Source: Niastella sp.
Lineage (GTDB): Bacteria; Bacteroidota; Bacteroidia; Chitinophagales; Chitinophagaceae
Length of the DNA stretch: 60,983 bases
NCBI GenBank assembly: GCA_017744515.1
Contig: JAGIBF010000049.1
Span: 1 to 60,983 of the forward strand
Direction of reading: 5' to 3'
Part shown: positions 1 through 7,432 of the stretch, in pieces
How the letters are laid out: the number at the start of each line of letters is the position of its first letter
Numbering within the stretch: the first letter of the stretch is position 1
Notes under the pieces: generated by a model
Seen by the model: only the letters and a program-made list of their open reading frames with translations
The model's database searches: none
Told to the model about the DNA's origin: nothing
Program-made: the position numbers and the translations under genes

Positions 1-872
1 GTCCAAACACCGTGGCCGAGGTCAGGATACAAAGTAAACCTGATATCGGCGCCTATATTCTTTAAGTTATTGTATACACTTTCAGCGAAAGCCTGGTTGG
101 GGTTGGTGTCTAATGCACCAGTAGCAAACCAGATGGGAATAGCAGCAAAATCAGCGAAGTTGGTAGCACCAGTAGCGGCTGCAGAAGGAGCAGCAGCAGC
201 CACAGAACGAGGGTACTCCGAGGTCATTGACCAGGTAGTAGCACCGCCGTTTGACAGACCGTCTACAAATACACGGTCAACATCCATGCGCGCATATTTT
301 GTAAGCGAATCCAAAGACCTCAAAACGAGGTTGTAGTAGGGTGAATATGGCGCTGTGCCCCATGTGCTGGAGCAGGAAGAACCAGAGTTCACCTGGGGAT
401 AGAACAGGAATCCGTCGAAGCTACCGTTGTCTACTCTGTCACGGAACAGTTTACCACCGTGCGTCAATTGACGTTCGTTGTTGTAAACACCTCCATTAGA
501 GTTACAACCTGGTTCGCCGGCGCCATGGAAGAATACCATGATTGGGTATTTCTTTCCGGCACTGTCGGGGTTGGTGTAGCTTTTGGGGAATTTTAACCGG
601 AAGCACATTTGCGCGCCGCCGATGTTGATGAAGTAGGCTTTATATGATGTAACATCATAGCTGCCACTTCCTGTGCTGATCCCGTTGGACGCAACACTCA
701 CCCACTTTTGCAGTTGATTCTGAATTGTGGGGTCAGGGTTGGTTGCTGTACCCAGGGTGGCGGCAGAGTTGTACCGCACGATGGGATCGGCAGGATCAAA
801 AACGTTTTGTGCTTGCAGCATGGCTACACAAAACAACATACTTGTTGTGGTAAGAAGTAGTATTCGCTTCAT
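1..872 (-). CDS. Secreted alpha/beta-hydrolase (esterase-like), 3' end outside window
   Basis: The reverse strand reads open from an ATG at 872 to the window edge (290 codons, no stop), so the C-terminus is missing. The N-terminus is a signal peptide (MKRILLLTTT, cleavage near LQA-Q). The body is an alpha/beta-hydrolase of the PHB-depolymerase/feruloyl-esterase type: an oxyanion-type HG segment in MVFFHGAGEPG (about residues 112-122), nucleophile Ser207 in GLSNGG, a likely acidic residue in ATGALDTNP, and His in LGHGVW at the edge. It is a distant paralogue of the two hydrolases at 7433 and 13393, so PKD repeats and a T9SS tail may follow outside the window. The substrate is unknown; an ester bond of an extracellular polymer is an inference. 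Confidence 0.85.
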   Translation of the reverse strand, partial: MKRILLLTTTSMLFCVAMLQAQNVFDPADPIVRYNSAATLGTATNPDPTIQNQLQKWVSVASNGISTGSGSYDVTSYKAYFINIGGAQMCFRLKFPKSYTNPDSAGKKYPIMVFFHGAGEPGCNSNGGVYNNERQLTHGGKLFRDRVDNGSFDGFLFYPQVNSGSSCSSTWGTAPYSPYYNLVLRSLDSLTKYARMDVDRVFVDGLSNGGATTWSMTSEYPRSVAAAAPSAAATGATNFADFAAIPIWFATGALDTNPNQAFAESVYNNLKNIGADIRFTLYPDLGHGVW

Positions 873-1357
873 ATTACGCTATAATTAAAAACGTTAATTC
901 AGTTTGTCTAAAACCTAATGAACGGCTTTAAATGAGGATATGATTCCCGACTTGTTACAGTAAAGGAGGCATATTGGAGATGACTCAAGGATGGTTTTGT
1001 CTAAGAATAATTGAGGTAAACAGCACAGGTGTTCCTAATGGATAATTGGAGAGAGGAAAATTGGAGGATTATTGGCAAAAGTAATAATCTTTTCTAAAAA
1101 GCGAAATTATTTAAGTATTATCTTACGAACAATAACCAGTTCCGGGTATTTTTGACACTTGTCAAATGATCAGGCGGGATAAGGGATAGCGCCGATGCCG
1201 TCAACAAATATATATACATAATAAAGGTATTTCAATGTGCATCCCTATCTATTAACCGCAGCATAACACCCCATTAACCACCTGCCCCTTATCATTTAGT
1301 TGATCAGAATTAAGTATGAATTGAAAAAAACGGGATAATATTGCGGCCTGATCCTAT
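873..1357. other. Intergenic region between divergent hydrolase and glycosyltransferase
   Basis: 485 bp with no supportable gene. It must hold the promoters of both divergent neighbours. Around 1036-1076 there is a short purine-rich degenerate repeat (the core AATTGGAG recurs as AATTGGAGG), similar in style to other low-complexity repeats in this window. No clear TAnnTTTG promoter element was identified. Confidence 0.5.
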
Positions 1358-2470
1358 ATGATCTTCTTAAGCGTGACAAATACAATCAACATCATTTTCT
1401 GGGCAAGCCTTTTCCTGATCTTCTATAGCTATGTTGGCTATGGCATCCTGGTTTGGGTTATTGTGAAATTCAAATCGGCAATCGTAAACCGGTCCCGACA
1501 AGAGTCGGGAGCAATCGGCAATCGGCAATCAGATACACAATTGCCAGCCGTGGCGCTGGTTGTTGCGGCGTATAATGAGGAAGATTTTATACGGGAGAAA
1601 ATTTATAATACGTTGGCGCTGGATTACCCGAAAGACAAGCTGGAATTGATTTTCATCACAGATGGCTCTAATGATGAGACACCTGCCATCATCGGCGAAC
1701 ACCCTGGCATATTATTATTACATCAGCCAGAGCGCAAAGGAAAAGTGGCAGCCATGAACCGGGCTATACAGCATGTTAGATCGTCCCTCGTTATTTTCTG
1801 TGATGCCAATACCCTACTGAATACCGCTTGCGTGCGTGAAATTGTAAAGCATTATGAAGATCCCAAAGTAGGTGGTGTAGCGGGTGAGAAAAAGATTCTA
1901 CAACGCGGTAAAGATGCAGCGGCAGCGGCCGGCGAAGGTTTGTACTGGAAATATGAGTCGTTCCTGAAAAAGCTCGACTCAGACTTGTACACCACTGTTG
2001 GAGCAGCCGGCGAATTATTCTCCGTTCGTAAATCATTGTTTGAGCAGGCTCCGGAAGGAACTATCATCGAAGATTTTGTTCAATCGCTGAAGCTGGTGAT
2101 CAACGGGTACGTAGTTCGTTACGAGCCTAATGCTTATGCAGCGGAAGCGCCTTCGGCCAGCATCAAAGATGAAATGAAACGGAAAGTGCGGATCTGTGCG
2201 GGCGCCTTCCAGGCCATGATCCTTCTGAAGGAACTTTTTAATGTGTTCAGGTTTCCGGTGGCTTCGTTTCAGTTCGTTTCACACCGCATTCTCCGGTGGA
2301 CGGCATGTCCGGTGGCCCTGATCCTACTACTGATCAGTAACGTGCTGATCGTAGCTATGGGTGGCGGGGTTTTCTACCAGGTGGTGCTGGTGCTGCAGGC
2401 TTTGTTTTATATAATGGGAATCACGGGCTGGATCTATGCAAGCCGGGACATCCGGTTGAAAGCTGTATAA
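1358..2470 (+). CDS. Family 2 glycosyltransferase, membrane-bound, C-terminally truncated by a nonsense codon
   Basis: 370 aa. There is one N-terminal membrane helix (about 10-38), then a GT2 catalytic domain with VVAAYNEE (about residues 68-75), TDGSNDET, a DxD-like FCDANT, and an acceptor-site ED in GTIIEDFVQ, followed by RKVRICAG in the usual QxxRW position and two C-terminal helices. It opens an exopolysaccharide-type cluster with the genes to 6945. Two oddities stand out. Residues about 46-57 (RSRQESGAIGN) are encoded by an inserted palindromic element also present in dnaX. The TAA at 2468-2470 is followed by 37 in-frame codons that read like the normal GT C-terminus. Function (transfer of an activated sugar at the inner membrane) follows from the family; whether the shortened protein works is unknown. 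Confidence 0.88.
   Translation: MIFLSVTNTINIIFWASLFLIFYSYVGYGILVWVIVKFKSAIVNRSRQESGAIGNRQSDTQLPAVALVVAAYNEEDFIREKIYNTLALDYPKDKLELIFITDGSNDETPAIIGEHPGILLLHQPERKGKVAAMNRAIQHVRSSLVIFCDANTLLNTACVREIVKHYEDPKVGGVAGEKKILQRGKDAAAAAGEGLYWKYESFLKKLDSDLYTTVGAAGELFSVRKSLFEQAPEGTIIEDFVQSLKLVINGYVVRYEPNAYAAEAPSASIKDEMKRKVRICAGAFQAMILLKELFNVFRFPVASFQFVSHRILRWTACPVALILLLISNVLIVAMGGGVFYQVVLVLQALFYIMGITGWIYASRDIRLKAV
1490..1522 (+). repeat. 33-bp palindromic element inserted in frame, copy A
   Basis: The core is a perfect hairpin: TCCCGAC (1493-1499), loop AAGA, GTCGGGA (1504-1510), followed by GCAATCGGCAAT. The same 33 bp, with one A/G difference, occurs at 36673-36705 in dnaX. The short word TCGGCAAT also flanks it on both sides here. 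It adds the peptide RSRQESGAxGN in the linker between the first membrane helix and the GT domain. Confidence 0.8.
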
Positions 2471-2584
2471 ATTCCGTTCTACTTCCTGTTTATGAATCTG
2501 TCGGTGTTCATGGGCTTTAGCCGTTTCCTGCGCAATAAGCAAACGGTACTATGGGAGAAGGCGGCGCGGCAAAAGGTCGCGTAA
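2471..2584 (+). pseudogene. Orphaned 3' end of the 1358 glycosyltransferase
   Basis: Directly after the TAA at 2468-2470, the same frame stays open for 37 codons to TAA 2582-2584. The translation IPFYFLFMNLSVFMGFSRFL, followed by a basic tail with VLWEK, is a membrane helix typical of the end of this GT2 type. A single change (for example TAT or TAC to TAA) would explain the break. The lost segment would be the last membrane helix and cytoplasmic tail. Confidence 0.75.
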
Positions 2585-2798
2585 TAATACGTTTTATAGC
2601 AGGTTTATAGTAAAATACCACATTATGGGTATTTGAAATTCGAAGGTAAAAGGGGATTTTTGCTATATAATAAAAAGATAATAAGCTCAGAAATTTGGTT
2701 TATTAATTTTTGTTACTACTTTTACCGGCGAAAGTAAACCACTCCCTCTTATTCAACTATCCTTGGAAACGGCGCAAGCCAGATGAAAAGATAGCAGC

Positions 2799-2949
2799 TT
2801 ATTCTCGATCCCACGAATCCTTGAAATTCCTCTGTAACCAGATCTCACCAGTCTGATAATCCACATACCATCCTGTAAGACCCGTTACGATTATTGCGTA
2901 CGGATTGCCTTGTTATTTTGATATTGTTCAAATCCTCTGGATAAGCCAT
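2799..2949 (-). pseudogene. Small frameshifted gene remnant, about 50 codons
   Basis: On the reverse strand, ATG at 2949 starts MAYPEDLNNIKITRQ. The frame then breaks, but a +/-1 frame continues at once as NPYAIIVTGLTGWYVDYQTG and EIWLQRNFKDSWDRE before a TAA at 2799-2801. The two halves join into a coherent hydrophilic protein with an aromatic-rich core; the length of 151 nt is one base off a multiple of three. I do not recognise the family. The rest of the 2585-3012 gap shows nothing clear apart from a likely promoter region for the regulator at 3013. Confidence 0.5.
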
Positions 2950-3012
2950 GTTAGTCCAAAGACATGCCTCTTGAAAAATTGCGATTTTTCTAAAGCTTAA
3001 CTTATTCCCTAA

Positions 3013-3417
3013 ATGAAAAAGCAAATACTCGCAATTGACGACAGTAAGGCAATACGTTTTTTATTGCAAACTGTTCTCGGCAAAGATTACACGGTGGTAA
3101 CGGCTCCTGATGGATGTTCAGCTATGTACTGGCTGTCCAAAAGAAATCTGCCTGATCTGATCATTACAGATGCTCAGCTTCCTGATATGCAGGACTGGGA
3201 ATTGATTGAACAACTTACAACCAGTGGTATATACCGTGATATTCCAGTAATGGTAATATCGTCACTCGATAAAGCAGAAGTTGATGTGAAGTGCAAAGAA
3301 TTTGGTGTGGCTGAAAACTTTACCAAGCCTTTTAATCCTGTTGACCTCATTAATGCGGTTCAGCGGGTTGTGAACGATACAAAAGTGGCAACAGCGTATG
3401 TGGCGCATGCCAGTTAA
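3013..3417 (+). CDS. Single-domain response regulator (CheY-like)
   Basis: 134 aa consisting of one receiver domain and no output domain. The acidic pocket is Asp9/Asp10, the phospho-acceptor Asp53 sits in IITDAQLP, the switch Ser83 in MVISSLD, and the conserved Lys105 in FTKPF. It lies 46 bp upstream of the sugar transferase on the same strand, between exopolysaccharide genes, so it probably transmits a phosphorylation signal to polymer synthesis, perhaps to the degenerate receiver fused to the next protein (inference). The cognate kinase is not nearby. Confidence 0.9.
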   Translation: MKKQILAIDDSKAIRFLLQTVLGKDYTVVTAPDGCSAMYWLSKRNLPDLIITDAQLPDMQDWELIEQLTTSGIYRDIPVMVISSLDKAEVDVKCKEFGVAENFTKPFNPVDLINAVQRVVNDTKVATAYVAHAS

Positions 3418-3463
3418 TTCGTAGAATCCTGGTTATTTAACAATAATCTCTCAACCTTACTTT

Positions 3464-4639
3464 ATGGAACTAACATTTTTACACGGCGAAAAGACAGCGA
3501 AGCGGGTTTACAAGCATTTTACCATTAACTCCCAGCCAACGACCGGTGGTGCTACAGAACAGCAAAAGCTGGAGTTCTTTTACATTGGAAAGCAAGCCGA
3601 CAATATCGGCAACCTGATCAATGCTTTTGAAAGCGGTTATGCCGCCGAGTCGGTAAGCAATGCCAAGTCCATGCTGAGGCGCTTGCTGAACAATTCCAAG
3701 CACATCAACATCCCAGATATCATCATTGTAGAAGCTCCGGTGACTGTTGAGCAACTGCGCGACCTGCACCTGTTTCTGCTGATGCACAAGCCGCTGACGG
3801 CTGTGCCTGTAGTGGTGGAAGGTTCACATGCAGCTGCCACCGATATCGCCCGCTTCAAGAACTACAGTTTTGTAGATGATATCATCTTTTTACAGGATTA
3901 TAACCGTCAACGCCTCCTGCGTAAGGTAAGTTTCCTGAAGCGTTTAAAGCATAAGCTGGTAGACGACATGAACACCAGGTCTATTGAAAGTGCGCTGAAG
4001 GTAACCACTCCTCCCAGCCCTGTTTTCAAAAGAGCATTCGACATTCTCGTTGCCGGCACCCTGTTGCTGATACTGAGCCCTATCTTGTTATTGATAGCCC
4101 TGGCGATCAGGGTCGAGTCTAAAGGCTCTATCTTCTATGTGGCTAAACGTGCAGGACGCGGTTATAAGATATTCAACTTTTACAAGTTCAGGACGATGGC
4201 GGTAGGTGCCGACAAACAGGTTACCCAACTGGCTCACCTGAACCAATATAGTGCCGGTGAGGCTGCTGCTGGTGCAGTATTCTTTAAGATCAATAATGAT
4301 CCCCGCATTACCAAAGTAGGTGCTTTCCTGCGCAATACCAGCCTGGATGAGTTGCCTCAGTTGTTAAATGTGCTGCTTGGTGATATGTCGCTGGTAGGCA
4401 ACCGCCCTTTACCTTTATATGAAGCGGCTTCTCTCACTACCGACGAATGGGCCAAGCGTTTTATGGCGCCCGCTGGTATGACTGGTCTGTGGCAGATCAA
4501 GAAAAGAGGAAAAGAGGACATGTCTATCGAAGAGCGTCTGAATCTTGATATTGACTATGCTGACAGGTTTAGCTTTATGTATGACCTGTGGATCATGGCC
4601 AATACGCCTTCTGCTCTGATCCAACGCACCAATGCGTAA
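3464..4639 (+). CDS. Polyprenyl-phosphate sugar-1-phosphate transferase with N-terminal pseudo-receiver domain
   Basis: 391 aa. Residues about 187-390 form a bacterial sugar transferase (WcaJ/WbaP type, PF02397): KRAFDI at 189-194, a hydrophobic re-entrant helix 195-218, FYKFRTM at 239-245, NDPRITKVGAFLR at 278-290, SLDELPQL at 293-300 and GDMSLVGNRP at 306-315 (most family members have GPRP). Such enzymes attach the first sugar phosphate to undecaprenyl phosphate to start a polysaccharide repeat unit at the inner membrane. Residues about 37-165 have the strand pattern of a receiver domain (FFYIG, PDIIIVE, VPVVVEG, VDDIIFL), but Glu90 replaces the phospho-Asp. It is followed by a terminator and two glycosyltransferases. 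Confidence 0.9.
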   Translation: MELTFLHGEKTAKRVYKHFTINSQPTTGGATEQQKLEFFYIGKQADNIGNLINAFESGYAAESVSNAKSMLRRLLNNSKHINIPDIIIVEAPVTVEQLRDLHLFLLMHKPLTAVPVVVEGSHAAATDIARFKNYSFVDDIIFLQDYNRQRLLRKVSFLKRLKHKLVDDMNTRSIESALKVTTPPSPVFKRAFDILVAGTLLLILSPILLLIALAIRVESKGSIFYVAKRAGRGYKIFNFYKFRTMAVGADKQVTQLAHLNQYSAGEAAAGAVFFKINNDPRITKVGAFLRNTSLDELPQLLNVLLGDMSLVGNRPLPLYEAASLTTDEWAKRFMAPAGMTGLWQIKKRGKEDMSIEERLNLDIDYADRFSFMYDLWIMANTPSALIQRTNA

Positions 4640-4686
4640 TAAGAGCCAATGTGCCTGATGTGATATATTTATAGTTCAAGGAACCC

Positions 4687-4756
4687 AGCCGGGAAGACGA
4701 TAAGGCGCGAATGGTATAACCAAGCTTTCGGCCTTCCAGCCTTCCCGGCTTTTTTT
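4687..4756 (+). terminator. Rho-independent terminator, long composite hairpin
   Basis: AGCCGGGAAG (4687-4696) pairs with CTTCCCGGCT (4741-4750) and is followed by six T. The loop holds a further inner stem (AAGGC with GCCTT). It ends the regulator and sugar transferase transcript. Its repeated GGAAG/CTTCC words resemble the larger hairpins after 6945 and 37311. Confidence 0.8.
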
Positions 4757-4785
4757 AGTAGCTTACCACAAAAAGAAACCCAACC

Positions 4786-5691
4786 ATGCGAAAGGATCAA
4801 CCTTTCATATCGATTATTACCCTCAACTACAACCAAACCGACGTAACCCTCGACTTCCTTGCTTCGACCCGCAACCTGAAGTACCGGAATTTCGAAATAC
4901 TGGTTTGTGATATGGCTTCTGCCGTAGACCCCAGCGAAAAGATCCTGGGGGGTAATTATCCCAACACTCGTTTATTGCTTAGTAAAGAAAACCTCGGCTT
5001 TGCCGGTGGTAATAACTGGGGCATGCGCCAGGCTAAAGGTGATTTCATGTTTATCGTGAACAACGATACCATCGTGACCGACACCTTGCTCGATGATCTG
5101 CTGAAACCGTTTTATGAAGATGAGTCCATCGGCGTAACCTGTCCCAAGATCAAATACTTCGACCAGCCTAATACTATTCAATATGCCGGTTTTAGCCCCA
5201 TGAACAATTTTACAGGCCGCACTTCGGGCATTGGCTATCATGAAGAGGATAAAGGGCAGCACGACACTTCGGGTGTTACCTTTGGCGCTCATGGCTGTGC
5301 CATGCTGGTAAAAAAAGAAGTGATCGACAAAGTGGGCATGTTCCCGGAGAAGTTCTTCCTGTACTATGAAGAGTGGGATTGGTCTGCAAGGATACTTAAA
5401 GCAGGGTTCAAGATCTGGTATACTGCTCCTGCTGTCATTTACCACAAAGAGTCGGTGAGTGTAGGCAAGGCTAACCCCATGAAAACCTACTACCATACGC
5501 GCAACCGCATCTTATATATACGTCGTAATGCAGGTTTTTTCGCATTACTGGTTTTTACACTATATTTCAGCTTGTTTGCTTTGCCTAAGAATACGATCAG
5601 CTACCTGTTGAAGCGGCAGTTTACCCACCTGAAGTACTTTTGGAAGGGGGCTACGTGGAATCTGTATGGGAGTTCAGAGTCGAGAGTATAG
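4786..5691 (+). CDS. Family 2 glycosyltransferase (rhamnosyltransferase-like)
   Basis: 301 aa. The N-terminus ISIITLNYNQTDVTLDFL is followed by ENLGFAGGNNWGM (nucleotide-sugar site), the DxD-like FIVNNDTIV, GAHGCAMLVKKEVIDKVG and EEWDWSARILKAG (ED(x)D-type catalytic motif). This order is typical of WbbL-like GT2 enzymes that add rhamnose or a related sugar to a lipid-linked glycan. A hydrophobic segment (about 250-270) near the C-terminus suggests membrane association. The last residues (SSESRV) and the TAG stop lie inside a short repeat (GAGTTCAGAGTC occurs twice at about 5680-5702), so the native C-terminus may have been changed. Confidence 0.88.
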   Translation: MRKDQPFISIITLNYNQTDVTLDFLASTRNLKYRNFEILVCDMASAVDPSEKILGGNYPNTRLLLSKENLGFAGGNNWGMRQAKGDFMFIVNNDTIVTDTLLDDLLKPFYEDESIGVTCPKIKYFDQPNTIQYAGFSPMNNFTGRTSGIGYHEEDKGQHDTSGVTFGAHGCAMLVKKEVIDKVGMFPEKFFLYYEEWDWSARILKAGFKIWYTAPAVIYHKESVSVGKANPMKTYYHTRNRILYIRRNAGFFALLVFTLYFSLFALPKNTISYLLKRQFTHLKYFWKGATWNLYGSSESRV

Positions 5692-5703
5692 AGTTCAGAG
5701 TCA
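5679..5703 (+). repeat. Purine-rich direct repeat spanning a stop codon
   Basis: The word GAGTTCAGAGTC occurs twice, separated by GAGAGTATA. The repeat encodes the last residues and the stop of the glycosyltransferase at 4786. A similar repeat based on ATTCAGAATACAGAA lies in frame inside dnaX at about 36599-36630. Confidence 0.6.
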
Positions 5704-5745
5704 AAATACAGTGTCGCTGTACCATTTTTAATTCAAGGCATTTTT

Positions 5746-6945
5746 ATGATCATATTACACATCCTGTTTTTCTTATTATTTATCTACCTGGCAGCCTACA
5801 CGGTGTACTTTTTCTTTGTGGCCATTGCCGGTAAGTTGTACCGGCCCAAGGTATACACGCCCAATGCAGCCAAAAAGCGCATTGCGGTGCTAATACCCTC
5901 TTATAAAGAGGATCATATTATTATTAATACAGCCCGTAAGGCTGCGACGCACGACTATCCTACTGATAAATTCACGGTATATATTGCTGCCGACCGACTG
6001 CAGCCGGAAACCGTGGCCGAGTTAAGGACCATTCCGAATGTAGAAGTGTTGGAAGTAAAGTTCGAGATCGGATCAAAGGCGCGCTCGCTCAACAAGCTCT
6101 TCAACTGGATACCTGAAGGGAAGTACGATGTAGCCATCATCCTCGATGCTGATAATATCATGATGCCTGGCTGCCTGGAGAAGGTGAATGATGCCTTCCA
6201 GAAGGGGTTCCGCGCCGTTCAAAGTCACCGCATCGCCAAGAACCTCAATACGCCCGTAGCTGTACTGGATGCCATCAGTGAAGAAACCAATAATCACCTG
6301 TTCCGCCGCGGGCAGCGTGCGCTGGGCTTCTCTTCTACCACCATCGGTTCGGGCATGGCATTCCTGTTCTATAAGATCAAGGAGATCTATGACCGGGAAG
6401 ATATTCTTGGCAATCCTGCCTGTGACCGTGTGGTCGACTTCGAGATCATGAAGGCTGATATGTGCATCGAGTTCATTGAAGATGCGTATGTGCTGGACGA
6501 AAAGGTAGGTAACAAGAACGTATTTGAAAACCAGCGCACCCGGTGGCTGGAATCGCAGATCATTCACCTGCGCCTGTTCTTCGATAAGAAAAGGGGGCAT
6601 ATTCCGAAGACCAAAGATTATTGGAATAAGCTTTTCTGTAATATCGCTGCTCCCCGTATCATCTTCTTAATCAGCTATTTCCTGGTATTCTCCATCATGG
6701 TGCTGGAATATTTTACCGGTTTTTCCATCCTGGCTCCTGCTTATATATGGTGGCTGGGGCTGATGGGCCTGTATGTGCTCACTTTTGTGATCGCTATTCC
6801 GGGCAACTTCTATTCGATGCAGACTGTCAAAGCTATAGCACATATTCCGCTGCTGGTATTATCTATTATACGGGCGCTGTTCAAGATGAATGTAGACCGT
6901 AAAGAGTTTGTGCATACGCCGAAGGCGTTTACGCAGGACAACTGA
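5746..6945 (+). CDS. Processive-type family 2 glycosyltransferase (QxxRW type)
   Basis: 399 aa. There is one N-terminal helix (about 2-28), a cytoplasmic GT domain and two or more C-terminal helices (about 300-372). Catalytic elements in order are IAVLIPSYKED, IILDADNIM (DxD), SHRIAKN, GSGMAFLFYK, the DFE of RVVDFEIMKADM (base) and QRTRW (about residues 261-265), the product-holding motif of cellulose-, chitin- and hyaluronan-synthase-like enzymes. It likely polymerises or extends the glycan of this cluster at the inner membrane. The ATG at 5746 directly follows the repeat after the preceding gene. A very long hairpin follows the TGA. Confidence 0.88.
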   Translation: MIILHILFFLLFIYLAAYTVYFFFVAIAGKLYRPKVYTPNAAKKRIAVLIPSYKEDHIIINTARKAATHDYPTDKFTVYIAADRLQPETVAELRTIPNVEVLEVKFEIGSKARSLNKLFNWIPEGKYDVAIILDADNIMMPGCLEKVNDAFQKGFRAVQSHRIAKNLNTPVAVLDAISEETNNHLFRRGQRALGFSSTTIGSGMAFLFYKIKEIYDREDILGNPACDRVVDFEIMKADMCIEFIEDAYVLDEKVGNKNVFENQRTRWLESQIIHLRLFFDKKRGHIPKTKDYWNKLFCNIAAPRIIFLISYFLVFSIMVLEYFTGFSILAPAYIWWLGLMGLYVLTFVIAIPGNFYSMQTVKAIAHIPLLVLSIIRALFKMNVDRKEFVHTPKAFTQDN

Positions 6946-6946
6946 T

Positions 6947-7052
6947 AGTTGAAAGGTTAACAGGTTTAAAGGTTGATAAGGAAGTAGCCGCCTCTTATCA
7001 ACCTTTAAACTTTTCAACCCGTCAACTTCTCAACCTACCAACTTTCCAACCC
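6947..7052 (+). terminator. Long low-complexity hairpin after the exopolysaccharide genes
   Basis: The left arm at 6947-6980 is built from GGTT/AAAGG words; the right arm at 6994-7027 is its imperfect reverse complement, with the first 17 bp perfect (CTTATCAACCTTTAAAC). The CAACTTTCCAACC-type repeats then continue to 7052. The spacer is 13 nt. It starts right after the stop codon, so a transcription-stop or mRNA-stability role is likely, but there is no T-run in the usual place. Confidence 0.6.
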
Positions 7053-7056
7053 TAAT

Positions 7057-7070
7057 TTGACATAAATCAA
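7057..7070. promoter_or_regulatory. FNR/CRP-family-like palindrome
   Basis: TTGACATAAATCAA differs from the FNR consensus TTGAT-N4-ATCAA at one position. It lies about 360 bp upstream of the 7433 hydrolase. The related TTGAGGTATGTCAA occurs at about 7093-7106. The rest of 7071-7432 holds no gene and probably the promoter of 7433. Similarity to the site is seen; binding is unproven. Confidence 0.35.
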
Positions 7071-7432
7071 ATCACCCTTAGCATTTTTCTGTTTGAGGTA
7101 TGTCAAAATCTGTGGAGGTATTAGATTTTAATATCATCATATCTGCAGGCGACATTTCATGCTCCTTTTTCCACATTTTATACATTTTGGATGCCGGAAT
7201 AGCGCTTTGGCCTTTATTTTGCGTGAGTTCCGAGCTTACTCACCCACCCTGATTCCGCCCCTTACAAAACCGCTCCTCTGAACGATTAACAAATCGACTC
7301 TTTAAAAACAGGGTTTTCTATGCGTTTAATGTGCCTCCGGGGTTGCATCCTGGTAAGATTATTGTATATTGTTATTCGTAATCCGAGAATTTCGGTAAGT
7401 CCATTGTATCCTAAATCCGAAAAATCAACCTA

